Shown here in pieces: positions 11,491 through 22,261 of a DNA stretch of 64,000 nt. The position numbers were made by a program, and so were the translations under genes. Below the pieces are notes generated by a model that was not told the origin of the DNA, searched no databases, and was given only the letters and a program-made list of their open reading frames with translations. Source of the stretch: Oopsacas minuta (lineage: Eukaryota > Porifera > Hexactinellida > Lyssacinosida > Leucopsacidae); NCBI GenBank assembly GCA_024704765.1, contig JAKMXF010000302.1, positions 372,001-436,000 on the forward strand, written 5' to 3'. Positions within the stretch are counted from its first letter, which is position 1. Every line of letters begins with the position of its first letter.

Positions 11491-12594
11491 ATGTATCAAG
11501 GAAGCAATCCTAGCAATAACAAATTGGGCTTATTGCCTGCACCAACATTTGGAGGGTCAAGTAAGAAACGTGTTAGGGAATCCATGTTTCCTCTAAACAC
11601 ACCCACATACGATATAATTCCTCCAAGCGGTATGTTACCGAATAATTTTCCACCTCCTCCTTCTGTCCCACAGCCTCCATCAGTCCGTTTAGGCTTCAAT
11701 TCTTATGAGCAGCAACAAAAACGTGTTCGATTTAACAACGATCTAAACTCACCAGCTATACCCCAAGGTTACAGTTATGGGAATTTGTTACGTAATCCTG
11801 ATCCATTTCCACAGGATTATTATCAGCATAATAACTATATTCTACAAGAACCTATGAATCAGATGCCGCAACCAAACTATTATAATACAAATCAACCAAA
11901 TATGCAATACCCGGTCACTTCACTATACAATCAAGCACAACAGTACAGCATAATGCCACAATCAAGTAATACATGTTCTAGTTATATGTTAAATACGTCA
12001 CATCCTTATGCTTATGATGCACAACTGAAAGAGAACGCTGATCCGAATATCCCTAAGATTCCAATTATTCCTCAACCCCTCCCACATAGCTCACGTGTTA
12101 CTCCCCCTAAATCTAATGACACAGCCCCTTATTCTGAAACAAGAGAAAATAGAAGCCACCAGCTTAGCCGGGGATTACAACTTATCACAGTCAATCCGGA
12201 AGCTATATCTAGATGGCTTCAACTATTGGAGAGTTTTAATATATTATTCGAGATATTCGCTAACTGCATACAAGAACCTGTTCCCTTCTCTTTAACAGGT
12301 AAAGTTACTGAACAACCACCCGCTAAACTTTTCTATCTCAAAAACCCTCACTCCAAGGAAGCTTCTAACTACACACAACTAAAATGCATTTATTGGGAAA
12401 TTGAGAACCCATTACTCCCTATACAACTAGATAAGGTATATAGAATTATTGGATCTTTTGATGTTAAGAATTCTTACTTAAAAGTGTTTGATATCAGGGC
12501 AGCTAAAATCGATGAAATTGCACACTGGCCTGTGCTAGTAGCACGTTCTAACCGTCTAATTAGAAAAATGCCGATCTCTCAAAACGAAATATAA
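11491..12594 (+). CDS. SPATA22-like protein (meiotic recombination OB-fold)
   Basis: Single-exon ORF of 367 aa with ATG start. The first 210 residues are low-complexity (Pro, Asn, Gln, Tyr rich) and look disordered. The last 140 residues form a compact, probably OB-like domain: WLQLLESFNILFEIFA, then KLFYLKNP, LKCIYWEIENPLLPI, VYRIIGSFDVKNSYLKVFDI. The layout of a disordered N-terminus followed by a C-terminal OB-related domain, and the spacing of the aromatic and IIGSFD motifs, resemble SPATA22. SPATA22 is the partner of MEIOB that binds RPA and single-stranded DNA in meiotic recombination. The match is by memory of family pattern only. An RPA2-like OB protein is the alternative. Confidence 0.5.
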   Translation: MYQGSNPSNNKLGLLPAPTFGGSSKKRVRESMFPLNTPTYDIIPPSGMLPNNFPPPPSVPQPPSVRLGFNSYEQQQKRVRFNNDLNSPAIPQGYSYGNLLRNPDPFPQDYYQHNNYILQEPMNQMPQPNYYNTNQPNMQYPVTSLYNQAQQYSIMPQSSNTCSSYMLNTSHPYAYDAQLKENADPNIPKIPIIPQPLPHSSRVTPPKSNDTAPYSETRENRSHQLSRGLQLITVNPEAISRWLQLLESFNILFEIFANCIQEPVPFSLTGKVTEQPPAKLFYLKNPHSKEASNYTQLKCIYWEIENPLLPIQLDKVYRIIGSFDVKNSYLKVFDIRAAKIDEIAHWPVLVARSNRLIRKMPISQNEI

Positions 12595-12829
12595 TTGAGT
12601 TATTGATTATGTAATTTATTCCTATATGGGAATTAGTTCAGCTCTCATAATAAGTGTATATAATCCGTTCATTTAAATATTGTTCCCATTCAATTGTATC
12701 TCAGAACTGGTTTTATCTCAATACTGTTATTCCTCAATAGTTATGTACTGTATGAATATTAATATGTAATTATTCGATATTTATAATTCTAGCTTATTAT
12801 GGGGGATACTGCGAAATTAGTCACTTGGA

Positions 12830-13350
12830 TTGCACTTTACTGTAGACGAGTTTACAAATGAACATGAATACATTGAAAGTGAGAAATTTCGGAATCAGCA
12901 TACGCGATTACCCTAGTGTAACCGTTGAAAGCAGTTTATGGGATAATTAAGACAATAGTTCACTTTATGCACATGAAAACAACAAATATTCACAATACCT
13001 TGTTGACAATATCATATTTAGAATCAGCGTACTCGTACCCGATTGCCTCATAATACCTGTTGGAACGAATTTTTGAAACATTTTCGAAAGGTGTGAAATA
13101 AGATTAATCACATGACATATATGTAGATGTACATTTGAAAATATCAGAATATGAATCTCCATTCCTGATTATCCCATAATGTCGTTGAAACGAATTTTCT
13201 AGCATCACTTGGAATTATCAGCCAAAAGATGTGAACTTATGATTTATCATAATATTTATCGCATATTGCTTACAATATATTATTCGGAATCAGCTTACTC
13301 GATTACCCTAATGTAATTGTTTACTTTACAAACATCATCAACAAAAGGAT
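12830..13350. repeat. Degenerate ~130-base tandem repeat
   Basis: A motif close to GAATCAGCNTACTCGATTAC followed by CCTAATGTAA recurs near 12890, 13020, 13150 and 13280. Each copy is followed by a diverged TTGAAACGAATTTT-type stretch, giving roughly four diverged copies of a 130-base unit. It fills most of the gap between the SPATA22-like gene and the next frame and contains no convincing coding sequence. Confidence 0.6.
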
Positions 13351-13403
13351 ATGTTTACACACACAATAATTGAGTTAATAATATAGGTATATTTAAATTT
13401 TGT

Positions 13404-13655
13404 ATGATTTGTATTTATATGAAGCGTGTTTCCAAAACGGCAGCAATTGGAGAGCACAAAAGTAGTTCTCAAATCATTTTGAGTACTAACCAATTCCCCT
13501 CAGACTCTGAATCTCTCTCAAGTGACCAGACTCCTAACCTCACCACAAGCTCTCTACCTACCCTACACATACCATGGGGAGGAATTTCTCTCGTATCTAT
13601 GCAGCATAACGAAATGGATGTAAGGTATCGTACTATATTTGGTAGCTCCTTATAA
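13404..13655 (+). CDS. Possible small Ser/Thr-rich protein, 83 aa
   Basis: Open frame beginning in TTTGT ATG ATTTG with a nearby second Met at 13422. It encodes a Ser-rich middle (SDSESLSSDQTPNLTTSS) and ends at a stop just before an AATAAA-like region (13717-13728). No family recognised. It could be a small gene or a terminal exon. Ser-rich composition and lack of long competing frames are the only support. Confidence 0.3.
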   Translation: MICIYMKRVSKTAAIGEHKSSSQIILSTNQFPSDSESLSSDQTPNLTTSSLPTLHIPWGGISLVSMQHNEMDVRYRTIFGSSL

Positions 13656-13790
13656 ATTTGTATGATAACCTACATACATAATTTTCTTATTAACACAGAT
13701 ATTATGAAATAATATATAAATAAAGAATAATAGGGTATAACTATGCAGAGCACCCAGGGTGTATTTATAACATTCCATTAGATTAATCTA

Positions 13791-15294
13791 TCACAATTTC
13801 AGTTCTAGGTATACTTCCTTTTCAAGCCGCCCTTTCAAAAGTTCCAGTTTAAAATGGCTGTGAAAATCGCGAACAGAATAAGTGTTGGATATTTTTTCTT
13901 TCGAGAGGAGCCCAGCTCGTTGGTAGAGGGCAGCGATTGCTTCCGAGCAGAATAGAGTTGATAGATCTTCTTGAGTGTTGCTTAACATATCAATTTTGCC
14001 TTCCATAAAGTCTATGCTGGAGAGAATCAGTTGAATCTAGTATATGGGAAACAGTTTATGACATATAGCTTATGAATAATGCTATAACTAGGAATAAATA
14101 CCTTGTCAGTTTCATATACTCTATTAGCCACCTCTTTCATAAACTTGTACATGTTCTCTTCGATTTCTCTACGTTCCTCTTCTCCTAATCCTACTAGTCT
14201 TCTTACAGCTGCTGCTCCATACCATCCGCTATACATCTTTTGTTTAAGAGGTAGGATCTCTACCCCTTGGTGTACCGTGCCTGTCTTTAGGTCTGGGAGG
14301 TTTGCTCTGTTCGTAGAACTCTCCCAAATGAATATTTCTGGGGTGTAGGAGGATCGGACCACCACACCCACATGAGAGAAGGGCTCATTTTCAAAAAGTT
14401 TTATTATTGCTCCACCACTAGTCATCCCACTCATCAACACGAGGTCACCTATAAAGTAATTGTTAAAATAAATAATAATAAATTTTAATTATACTAATTG
14501 CATGAACCTGTTTGGAGATCATTGGCTATACTTTCTAATGGTACATGCTTGTCCTTAGGCACGTGATCTGAAACGATCCCATCAATCAATTGTGTGAACA
14601 AAGGAGCTGGTTTAGAGTTTGATACAGGACCAAGGATGTTCTTAGGTTTATTTATATTCAATTCTTGGTATGTCCCATTGATACCCAAATGCTTTAGCAG
14701 TTTAGCTGGCCGTCCTATCAGGGAGGTCACGACTATCTCGGAGATTGGTTTCATAGATATTCCAAGTTTTGAGTATATAGAAGCTACTGTCAGAGTATTT
14801 GCAATCAAAGATAGAACGACTTCATTCTTATCTGGTAATCTGTCTATAAGTGCTTGTTCGTCTGGAGAGAATCCTTCCTTCCTTATTTCATCTGCAATGC
14901 TCAATAGCCTAAATACATGGTTGATGAATTGAAGTAAATGTTAAGATAATATTACTCACTTTTCAAAGCTCACAGTCTCTGCTGTTAGCCCCATATTCAC
15001 AAACAAAACCTCTGTGTAACCGTGTTGGAACATTAGAGTCATTGCACTCTTCACATTTACAACTCTTATCTTTAGGGTCTCCTTGCTGACTGGATGGTCA
15101 CTACCGTAAATAGCAAGGGGAGGTACAGGCTCTTTACATTCGTCTGGCGGTATTGTTAGCACAGCAAAGTGAAAGCCGGTGTCTTTCTCTTTTCTGAGCG
15201 CTAGCATGTCTCCAGACTTCCATGTCTGCATCAACTCTTCAATACCTCGACTACCTTTTGATTTAGGTTCTGATTTAGAGCTTTTTCCTCCCAT
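13791..15294 (-). CDS. N-myristoylated permuted NlpC/P60 (papain-like fold) protein
   Basis: CDS complement(join(13791..14036,14102..14448,14508..14908,14960..15294)), 442 aa, phases close. The start MGGKSSKSEPK carries a Gly-2 and Ser-6 N-myristoylation signal, so membrane attachment is expected. Residues 1-245 are unrecognised (mixed alpha/beta, then helices). The last 190 residues match the circularly permuted NlpC/P60 class that includes bacterial YiiX-type and poxvirus G6R-type proteins: GDLVLMSG, then FSHVGVVVRS with the candidate catalytic His, IFIWESSTN, a YGAAAVRRL segment, and the candidate nucleophile late in LFCSEAIAALYQ. The His-before-Cys order shows the permutation. Members act as cysteine hydrolases on amide or ester bonds, some on lipids. 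Substrate is unknown here. Confidence 0.7.
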
Positions 15295-15868
15295 CTGTTA
15301 TCTCAATATTCTAATATAACGAATACATGAAGCATATGATTTGCTGATTAGTTGGTAACACAATTCCCAACAGCAATGATACAAATTGAATATTTGTAAT
15401 TTCAGGCTTAATCGTGAACTACGTAATATACAGCTTTAATACACTCAGTGAAGTTTTAATCTATTTCTTTTTCACTGAATTTCTAATATTCTATCAGAAT
15501 CTGGTGTTGTTCAACATTATTTCTTTCAGTTATTGATTCAAACTCCGAACTCAGGTTCTTTATACTTGTAGTGACTAAAACTGTTTTCTAATAAGTTCCA
15601 ATTACGTAAATACTATCATCTCAAAATATGTATATCTAGAATTTCACTTCTTTGAGCGACTACAAATGTTTTTAGAATTTATATAATCTGAACAATGAAA
15701 CTCTATGACTTTTGGTTCTTTTGTAATTATTCAACTTACCCGATAGCTAATACAATAGGAATACAATACCTCCCAATTAGAATCATCATTGAAATGTCAT
15801 TGTATCAATCATACGCGTGATTTCTCTTTATGCTAGCTTGTGTGACTACCTACTCATTGTATTTGTAG
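15295..15868. promoter_or_regulatory. Divergent intergenic region
   Basis: About 570 bases between the start of the NlpC/P60-like gene (-) and the first placed exon of the F-box/WD40 gene (+). It should contain both promoters and the missing 5' exon of the F-box gene. AT-rich, with no motif I can name. Confidence 0.3.
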
Positions 15869-18800
15869 GTGTGTTCATTGCTCAACTCGGCCCAGTTCAT
15901 CTGTCCTACACTTGCTGGGTCCTGGTGCTGTTCTCTTAGAAGACAGATTAGATGCCTTGCAGCATAACTGTTCATTCATTAGAAATAATAGTTGGCCAAA
16001 GAAAGTTGGTAATTCTCGTATCTACCGAGGAAGATCTTCACTTAGAATTCCTAGAGATGGAGATACAGGTTTAGTATACAGTAGTAGAGATAGGACTGTG
16101 TATTCTCCACAGGATTGTGCTGACACTCCCCCAGAACTGAGATTGGGGAGACTAAGTAATGATACCAATGAGAATGGTGATTCTAACAGTCCATTCCAAA
16201 GTATTAGTGAACAAGAATTGCATAATAGACAAGAAATGAGATATTCTAATGGTAATGGCCACTCTTACTTCTCAACTCCTAGACCACTGAAACGCAGTTC
16301 TTTGAACCTCCTTACTAGAGATACGAATTCTAACTTATCACTAGGTAAATAGCATACTATGGATAATGCCAGTTTCTATGTAAAATATTTATTACCATTT
16401 TGTTATTTACAGATGAGATATCTTGTCGAATGCATGACCGTATTCGTAGGAGCACTCCTAACCTAGCTAATAACTCTCCTCTCATTCGAGTGAAACATGG
16501 ACACAGATTGGAAGGAGTAGATGGGAAAGAATTCAAAACTCGTATGTCTAAGATTGAATCTTGGTTCAATGAGTTTTCTGATGTACAAAGGAACGTAGTG
16601 TTAAGGAAATTATTTCCTTTGTTTACAACTGCACAAGTTCAACTCCTAATTACGACTATGGAACCATTCATAGATCCATTCTGTATGCACAATTGTCAGG
16701 TCTGTTAAATATCAATTTTTTTCCTATATATAGACCTTGCATAATATATTATCTAATAAGTTAAGTATTCGAAAGTGACTTTCTCCACTGACTTTATTTG
16801 CAATTAATTGCTTTCCCCATTCAGCTTCTTGGCAGTTTGTAAGAGAGCTACTAATAATTATCATTCATTAAACGAGCATTCATAATACTTCCATTTATAT
16901 GGAAATTATATTATTTTTTCCTAGCCCATTCTTCCCATAGTCTTATGATTCTCATCCTTCGTATTTCGCAATTAGGAACATTGACTTGTGTAAGATTTGT
17001 GTTTTCATTCATTCATAATCAGAATATTGTCGGGGTCAGCTTATGTGATCTAATTCTATATTTGACCATTAATTCTATCATTTCATTTGTTTGTCATTAT
17101 TTTTCGAGATTGATTTGTCAGTAACTAACCTACACACAAAGACAATTATCTACACAATAATCCAGGTGTAATTACCTAGCAATACAAAATCTATTATCTA
17201 ATCAAAGATTGAATTTCCATAAGATATAAGCCAATAAATATTGAAATGATACAATTTGCATATTAAACTTAATCAAATGAGTCAAGTTAAATTCATAAAA
17301 GGAAATTCATTCAGTCTCCTCAATTCTTTCAGAGACAATGTGTCTTGTAACCAATGCCATCAGTTTTCTCCAGACTCAGTGATATTACCATGCTCTCATA
17401 TATTCTGTAATAAATGCATTTACAAATCACAAGGGTTGTTACGTAAGGTTTTCAGTTCCACCATTTCCTGCTCGATTTGCCCTAAAAAATATTACTCGAG
17501 TATTACACTTGAAAAGAACTTCCTTGCAGAGCAAATTGCCTGTACTGAGAAAGTGAAAGATTATTTCTCTAAAGATGGGGCGTGTACTGATTGTCTTATT
17601 AAACCAGCAGAAGTAGCCAATTATTACTGTGGATCTTGTACGAAATATCTCTGTGAACATGATTTTGAAGCTCATAGGAAATACACAAGTGGTGCTCAGC
17701 ACCATGCTATCGTTAGTAAATTCAATATGACATGTTTGGTGTCCACATCCGTTCCCATGGAAACGCACCCCACCCATTTCGGACCCTGCCCTAGACACCA
17801 TACCGCTCTGTTGGAATTTTTCTGTGAGAAGGATCACACTCTCGGCTGTGCGATTTGTATCACTGCAGAACATCACGGTCACGATTTGTTGAAGCCGAGC
17901 CATGCATTGAGTACTTCTGTTCAAGAACTGGACAAGACTCTGATGGACCTTGATGAAGAGATTAACCTATTTCTCTCAGAGAAGAAAAGGCTCTCAAGTA
18001 TGAAAGAAAAACTAGAAGGCGAAGAGAATTCTGTCAACCAGAAGATTAATATATACTATGACGATTTGATGAAGAAAATGCAAGCAAGAAAAGCTACTGA
18101 AATAGAAACTGTGAAAAAGACATTTTCCAAATCGCGAAACACCATTTTCGAATCTCTCGAATTGATTTCCTCAGTTGTATCGCACTTATCACAGGCTCAA
18201 AATATATTAAAAATGACGCGAACTTATACACCACCTGCAACTATGCTAGAAAAATCACACTTTTTGAAGATCATCTCCAAAAATTCCATCTCAGAAGTTC
18301 AGGAATTAAAAAGTAAATTTCCACAGATGCCTGAGTTTAGAATAATCCCCGATTTTGGAATAGAAACTGGCCTAGAGTTACTTCATGTTTGTAGAGAAAT
18401 CTGTAAACTGCGTGCCATAAGTGCAAATCAATCTCCATTAGAAATACGAAACCCCGTAGGAGTTGCCATTGACGAAAAACAACAAACTTATGTCATAGAT
18501 ACTAAGGATGCTCGTGTTCACGTATTCTCCGAAACGGGTCAATTTCAACGGTACTTCAAGATCGATTCCAATTGGTTGCTAGGGATTGATGAAATACACC
18601 CCTGGGGGGTAGCAGTTAGGAATGAGACATTGTACGTATCTGATATTATCAACAAATGTGTTAACGTGTATGATGCAAACGGTGTGTTCATCGCGATTGT
18701 TGGAGTCCCTTCCTGTGAAGATAGTAATAGTGAGTTACAACATCCTGAGGGCCTGTTTGTTACAGAAGATGATTGGTTGTATGTAGCGGATCAATGGGCA

Positions 18801-21800
18801 GGTGCTGTCAAGGTTTATGACGGAGGTGAAAAGGAGAATTTCGCTTTGAAGCAGGTGATTAGAGGAGAAGGTAAAAATGCATTGAAAGAGCCATGGGATG
18901 TGAATATTGTACAACGTGAGATTATCGTACTAGATGAGGGAAATCCTTGTCTACATATTTTCTCATTACGTGGGGATTATCTACGATCTGTTATAAGTCG
19001 TGTTCCTAAGGGTAACATGGAGTTCCCTCTCTTCTTTGCATACAGCTCAGCTGACGATTCTTATATCTTCACTGACACTGAGTTAAGACGTGCCTTTAAA
19101 TATAGCAGTAGAGGAAATCTCTTATATGAGTATCCTATCCAGTTTGAGAGACCCGGGGGCGTGGCTGTATCTAGTCTAGGTCGTATCATATTTGCAGATA
19201 CAAACGCTAACACAGTTTATGCAATATGACCAGACACACTTATCACATTTAGTTTTGATTTCTTTTCAATAATTAGCTAATCAGTGATAATATTATCCTA
19301 GATCTTTTGTTGAACATTTATGTTTATTATTATCCATACGTAGGTTGTACAATATCATAATATGATTCCTTACTTTTGCTAAATAAGGCATTATTCCTTG
19401 CCTACTGGCTTACACCATAACTAATAATCTTATAGGTTTCAATATTAGTAGAAAAAGCCATATTCAATATGGTTTTACCTGAAATTCTACTTCTTTAGTA
19501 ACAATATCCTCTCGTAAGTTTATTATCTATCTACGTAATACACAGTGTTTCAATATTGAATTCAGAGCAGTATATATAATCGAGTTCAATCCGAATTTAC
19601 CAAACTAAAACAATCGTAATGGCTTTCCGTAATAATCCGAATCAAGTTAGAAATCAAGTGAGGATCAATTTCCAGCCTCCAAGAGGCAGACAAGGACAAA
19701 ACCCACCACCACTACCACCTCCAATCGTCGTAAAGTATTCAGATATACATGCTGCTTCTCTAAAGAGATTGAGGAAATTTATTGAGAATTGTTTCAGAGA
19801 AAACAAGATAGATTCTTTATTAGGAGAAACTTCAACTTTTGATTATTTAGGAGAACATATATCAGATACAATTAATGGAGAAACTCTTCTCAGTTTTTGT
19901 ATATACAACGAATTAAATTTCAAGAAAGAGGATGATAACATTAAATACAAATTCGGAGCTGTACGACCTAATGAAAAGCAGCCTGGAAATTGCCCTCCAG
20001 AAACTCCACTCCCAATAGACGAGAAGAACTGGCCTATACGTTTACACGTAGCTAAATATCTAATAGAACAAGGTGTACAGATAAATATACATAGCGAATT
20101 GACTGGTAGCTCTTGTGTCCATACAGCTGGCACTAGAGGAGATCTAGCATTCTTACAACTGTTAAATAAGTACGGTATTGAAGCGAATAGAAGGAATAAC
20201 GATGGATATCTCCCTGCATCTCTAGCATACAACTACAGACATGTTAAATGTGCTGATTATCTAGACAGGAAGTCTCTTAATTTGGTTTGTCTCTGCCGAG
20301 CTGAAATTCGACGTAATCTTGGTAAAGAGCCTGAGAAGATAATACAGTTCCTACCTGTAAGCAAATCGATGAGAGTATTTCTTGAATACGAGAACCCTTA
20401 TCCTGGATTTGTAATGTCTATTATACCTGAAAGGCCGTTTTCTGCAGAATCACTTACCGAGGGAAATATTCCTTATGAAAATATTGTGGAGTTTATACAG
20501 GGCAATGCCAGTAACATATTCCTACAATCTCACCAGCTGAAAGGCGTCTCTTATAAACATATCGTTCAGGTTTACAATGAGCTGTATAGAATGGAAGAGT
20601 TTAAAGATGAAGAGTGTATTGATGAAGTCATAAAGTCAAGATACATTCAATTTGATAATAATTCAACTAATTAGCTTACTAATTCAGTTTATTTCTCTCT
20701 TATGTTTCCTTAATAAAATTATTTCCTCAAAATGAATAATAAGTAATTGATCTAAATACAGGAATTGTGTGAGTATTCTAATCCTTTAGGGAATATTAAT
20801 ATGGCTACCTAGAGATATTTCCTTGAAGATCCTGGCCTATTTGGACCCTCACAGCCTCTCTCAGTGTAGTCAGGTGTGTCGCTCTTGGTACCACTTGGTT
20901 GAGAGTCCTGAGTTATGGTTGAATCTATGCCAACATGATAAATGGCAGTTTTCTCTGGGAGAGGAGAGATACCTATCTGTTGCATTCCTTAACAACCAGG
21001 TAGGTAGTTTAGTATTTAACCAACACGTATAGTTAAGAATACACTGCTTTAGAAACAAATTGATTGGCATAAACAATTCAAGGAAAGGTATAGATTGAAA
21101 CGTAACTGGCGCAAGGGTAGATTCTCAGTGCGTACTTTCTCTATCCAGAACAGTCAGTTACAAGAAGAAGCTGTTTCTTGTATACAATTCGATGAGACTC
21201 GTATAGTAAGTGGATCTACAAACACAATTAAAGTATGGGATATGCGTACCAATTCTGAGTTAGCTTGCTTTACACTGCTGGGACATAGTGGTATAGTTAG
21301 ATGTCTGCATTTGTATGAGAATAGACTGATTAGTGGAGCTTCTGATAAAACTATTCGTATATGGGATCTTATAAGTAATAAAGAATGGAGCAAGGCTACA
21401 TGCAGGTTGTAAATTGTTCTATTGCTAGTTTCATAGTATTTTATTATTGCATTCAAACTTGTAGAAAAACACTAACAGGCCATCTCCATACAGTACGTTG
21501 TCTAGATGCAGATTCTAGTTTTATAGTGAGCGGATCCTATGACACTAGTTTGAAAGTATGGAGTATACCAGAAGAAAGATGTATGCAGACTCTACGGGGG
21601 CATCAAGAAGCTGTGTTATGTGTTAAGTTTAATCAGGATAGGATAGTGTCTGGGAGTAAGGACTGTACTATTAGGATATGGGATTGGGCGGGGAATTGTC
21701 TACACACATTACATGGTCATCAAGGTGCTGTCACTTGTCTGAACTTTGACAGGAAGAGAATAATCAGGTGAGAAAACCAATTTTTGTTTGAATAACTTTT

Positions 21801-22138
21801 GAACTTGGAACCAATTTATACAACATTTTGTATTTAGTGGAAGTTTAGACAGTCACCTGAAGATATGGGACATGCTTAGTCACCAGTGTACCCGTACAGT
21901 AGACTGGATAAGCTCTGAGGGTCACAGAGGCGTTATCCGACACTTACAAGCTGATAATTGGAAGTTTGTGAGTGCTGCTGATGACAGAACTCTTAAAGTT
22001 TGGGATTTAGAAGGAGAACGAATATCAACACTCCAAGGACACACGGATGGAGTTACTTGTCTACATTTTAATGACAGAATGATTGTATCTGGTTCCTATG
22101 ACAAAACCATTCGTCTTTGGGACTTTTCAGCTTGCTAA
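15869..22138 (+). CDS. F-box/WD40 protein, SCF ubiquitin ligase substrate receptor (FBXW7/Cdc4-like)
   Basis: Exons join(15869?..16344,16413..16699,20790..20999,21053..21405,21465..21767,21838..22138). The 5' end is open: exon 1 follows an acceptor (TTTGTAG) and lacks an ATG. Phases of all later junctions close. The N-terminal 190 residues are Ser/Arg/Asn-rich. Exon 2 ends with a dimerisation-type helix before the F-box (WFNEFSDVQRNVVLRKLF, then AQVQLLITTMEP). Exon 3 gives the F-box: WLPRDISLKILAYLDPHSL, CSQVCRSWYHLV, ELW. Seven WD40 repeats follow, most ending in IKVWD, IRIWD or LKVWD variants. F-box proteins bind SKP1-CUL1 and the WD40 propeller selects substrates, often phosphodegrons. The intron 16700-20789 is 4.09 kb and contains two complete genes. 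Confidence 0.85.
17277..19229 (+). CDS. TRIM-NHL protein (RING, B-boxes, coiled coil, NHL repeats), nested gene
   Basis: Single-exon ORF of 650 aa, with ATG at 17277 chosen as the first Met. RING at residues 27-65: CNQCHQF, PCSHIFCNKC, CSICPKKY. First B-box near 100-145 (CTDC, YYCGSCTKYLC, HHAIV). Second B-box near 165-205 (CPRHHTALLEFFCEKDH, CAIC, HHGHDLL). A coiled coil of about 110 residues follows, then roughly six NHL repeats starting at the IRNPVGVAID segment (GIDEIHPWGVAV, LQHPEGLFVTEDDWLYVAD, LKEPWDVNIV, FERPGGVAVSSLGRIIFAD). TRIM-NHL proteins are E3 ubiquitin ligases, and the NHL propeller binds RNA or protein partners, as in TRIM2/3/71 and Brat. No filamin domain is seen. The whole gene lies in an intron of the F-box/WD40 gene on the same strand. 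Confidence 0.9.
   Translation: MSQVKFIKGNSFSLLNSFRDNVSCNQCHQFSPDSVILPCSHIFCNKCIYKSQGLLRKVFSSTISCSICPKKYYSSITLEKNFLAEQIACTEKVKDYFSKDGACTDCLIKPAEVANYYCGSCTKYLCEHDFEAHRKYTSGAQHHAIVSKFNMTCLVSTSVPMETHPTHFGPCPRHHTALLEFFCEKDHTLGCAICITAEHHGHDLLKPSHALSTSVQELDKTLMDLDEEINLFLSEKKRLSSMKEKLEGEENSVNQKINIYYDDLMKKMQARKATEIETVKKTFSKSRNTIFESLELISSVVSHLSQAQNILKMTRTYTPPATMLEKSHFLKIISKNSISEVQELKSKFPQMPEFRIIPDFGIETGLELLHVCREICKLRAISANQSPLEIRNPVGVAIDEKQQTYVIDTKDARVHVFSETGQFQRYFKIDSNWLLGIDEIHPWGVAVRNETLYVSDIINKCVNVYDANGVFIAIVGVPSCEDSNSELQHPEGLFVTEDDWLYVADQWAGAVKVYDGGEKENFALKQVIRGEGKNALKEPWDVNIVQREIIVLDEGNPCLHIFSLRGDYLRSVISRVPKGNMEFPLFFAYSSADDSYIFTDTELRRAFKYSSRGNLLYEYPIQFERPGGVAVSSLGRIIFADTNANTVYAI
19230..19618. other. 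Spacer between the two nested genes
   Basis: AT-rich, no frame or repeat recognised. Contains the TRIM-NHL 3' end and the ankyrin/SOCS-box promoter, all within the F-box host intron. Confidence 0.4.
19619..20674 (+). CDS. Ankyrin-repeat protein with C-terminal SOCS-box-like region (ASB-like), nested gene
   Basis: Single-exon ORF of 351 aa. A Pro/Arg-rich N-terminus is followed by ankyrin-type helices: NGETLLSFCIYNELN, LHVAKYLIEQGVQIN, SSCVHTAGTRGDLAFLQLLN, NNDGYLPASLAYNYRHVKCA. Next comes a SOCS-box-like stretch (SLNLVCLCRAEIRRNLG, then IIQFLPVSKSMRVFL) with the expected Leu-Cys-Arg and LP spacing. About 100 further residues without a recognised domain end the protein, unusual because a SOCS box is normally terminal. 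SOCS-box proteins recruit Elongin B/C and CUL5 as substrate receptors. The CUL5 link is inferred from the motif. The gene lies inside intron 16700-20789 of the F-box gene. Confidence 0.7.
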   Translation: MAFRNNPNQVRNQVRINFQPPRGRQGQNPPPLPPPIVVKYSDIHAASLKRLRKFIENCFRENKIDSLLGETSTFDYLGEHISDTINGETLLSFCIYNELNFKKEDDNIKYKFGAVRPNEKQPGNCPPETPLPIDEKNWPIRLHVAKYLIEQGVQINIHSELTGSSCVHTAGTRGDLAFLQLLNKYGIEANRRNNDGYLPASLAYNYRHVKCADYLDRKSLNLVCLCRAEIRRNLGKEPEKIIQFLPVSKSMRVFLEYENPYPGFVMSIIPERPFSAESLTEGNIPYENIVEFIQGNASNIFLQSHQLKGVSYKHIVQVYNELYRMEEFKDEECIDEVIKSRYIQFDNNSTN

Positions 22139-22261
22139 TTCGCATATAATATGAAATTTTCGAGGCTTATTTGAATATAATTTGCAACTTTTCTAATTGA
22201 AACTTTCTACCCTTATATAATAATCTCCATACTAAACAAATCTACTTGTTTTCAATTAGTA

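Noticed and set aside
13791..15294. Viral origin of the N-myristoylated gene because the first residues resemble a viral myristoylation signal and the C-terminal fold occurs in poxviruses
   Set aside because: The signal is short and common, the gene has four exons with host-like introns, and the fold is also found in bacteria and eukaryotes.
16357..16569. 70-aa minus-strand frame
   Set aside because: Antisense to the F-box gene exon carrying the dimerisation helix, which is supported by phase and similarity.
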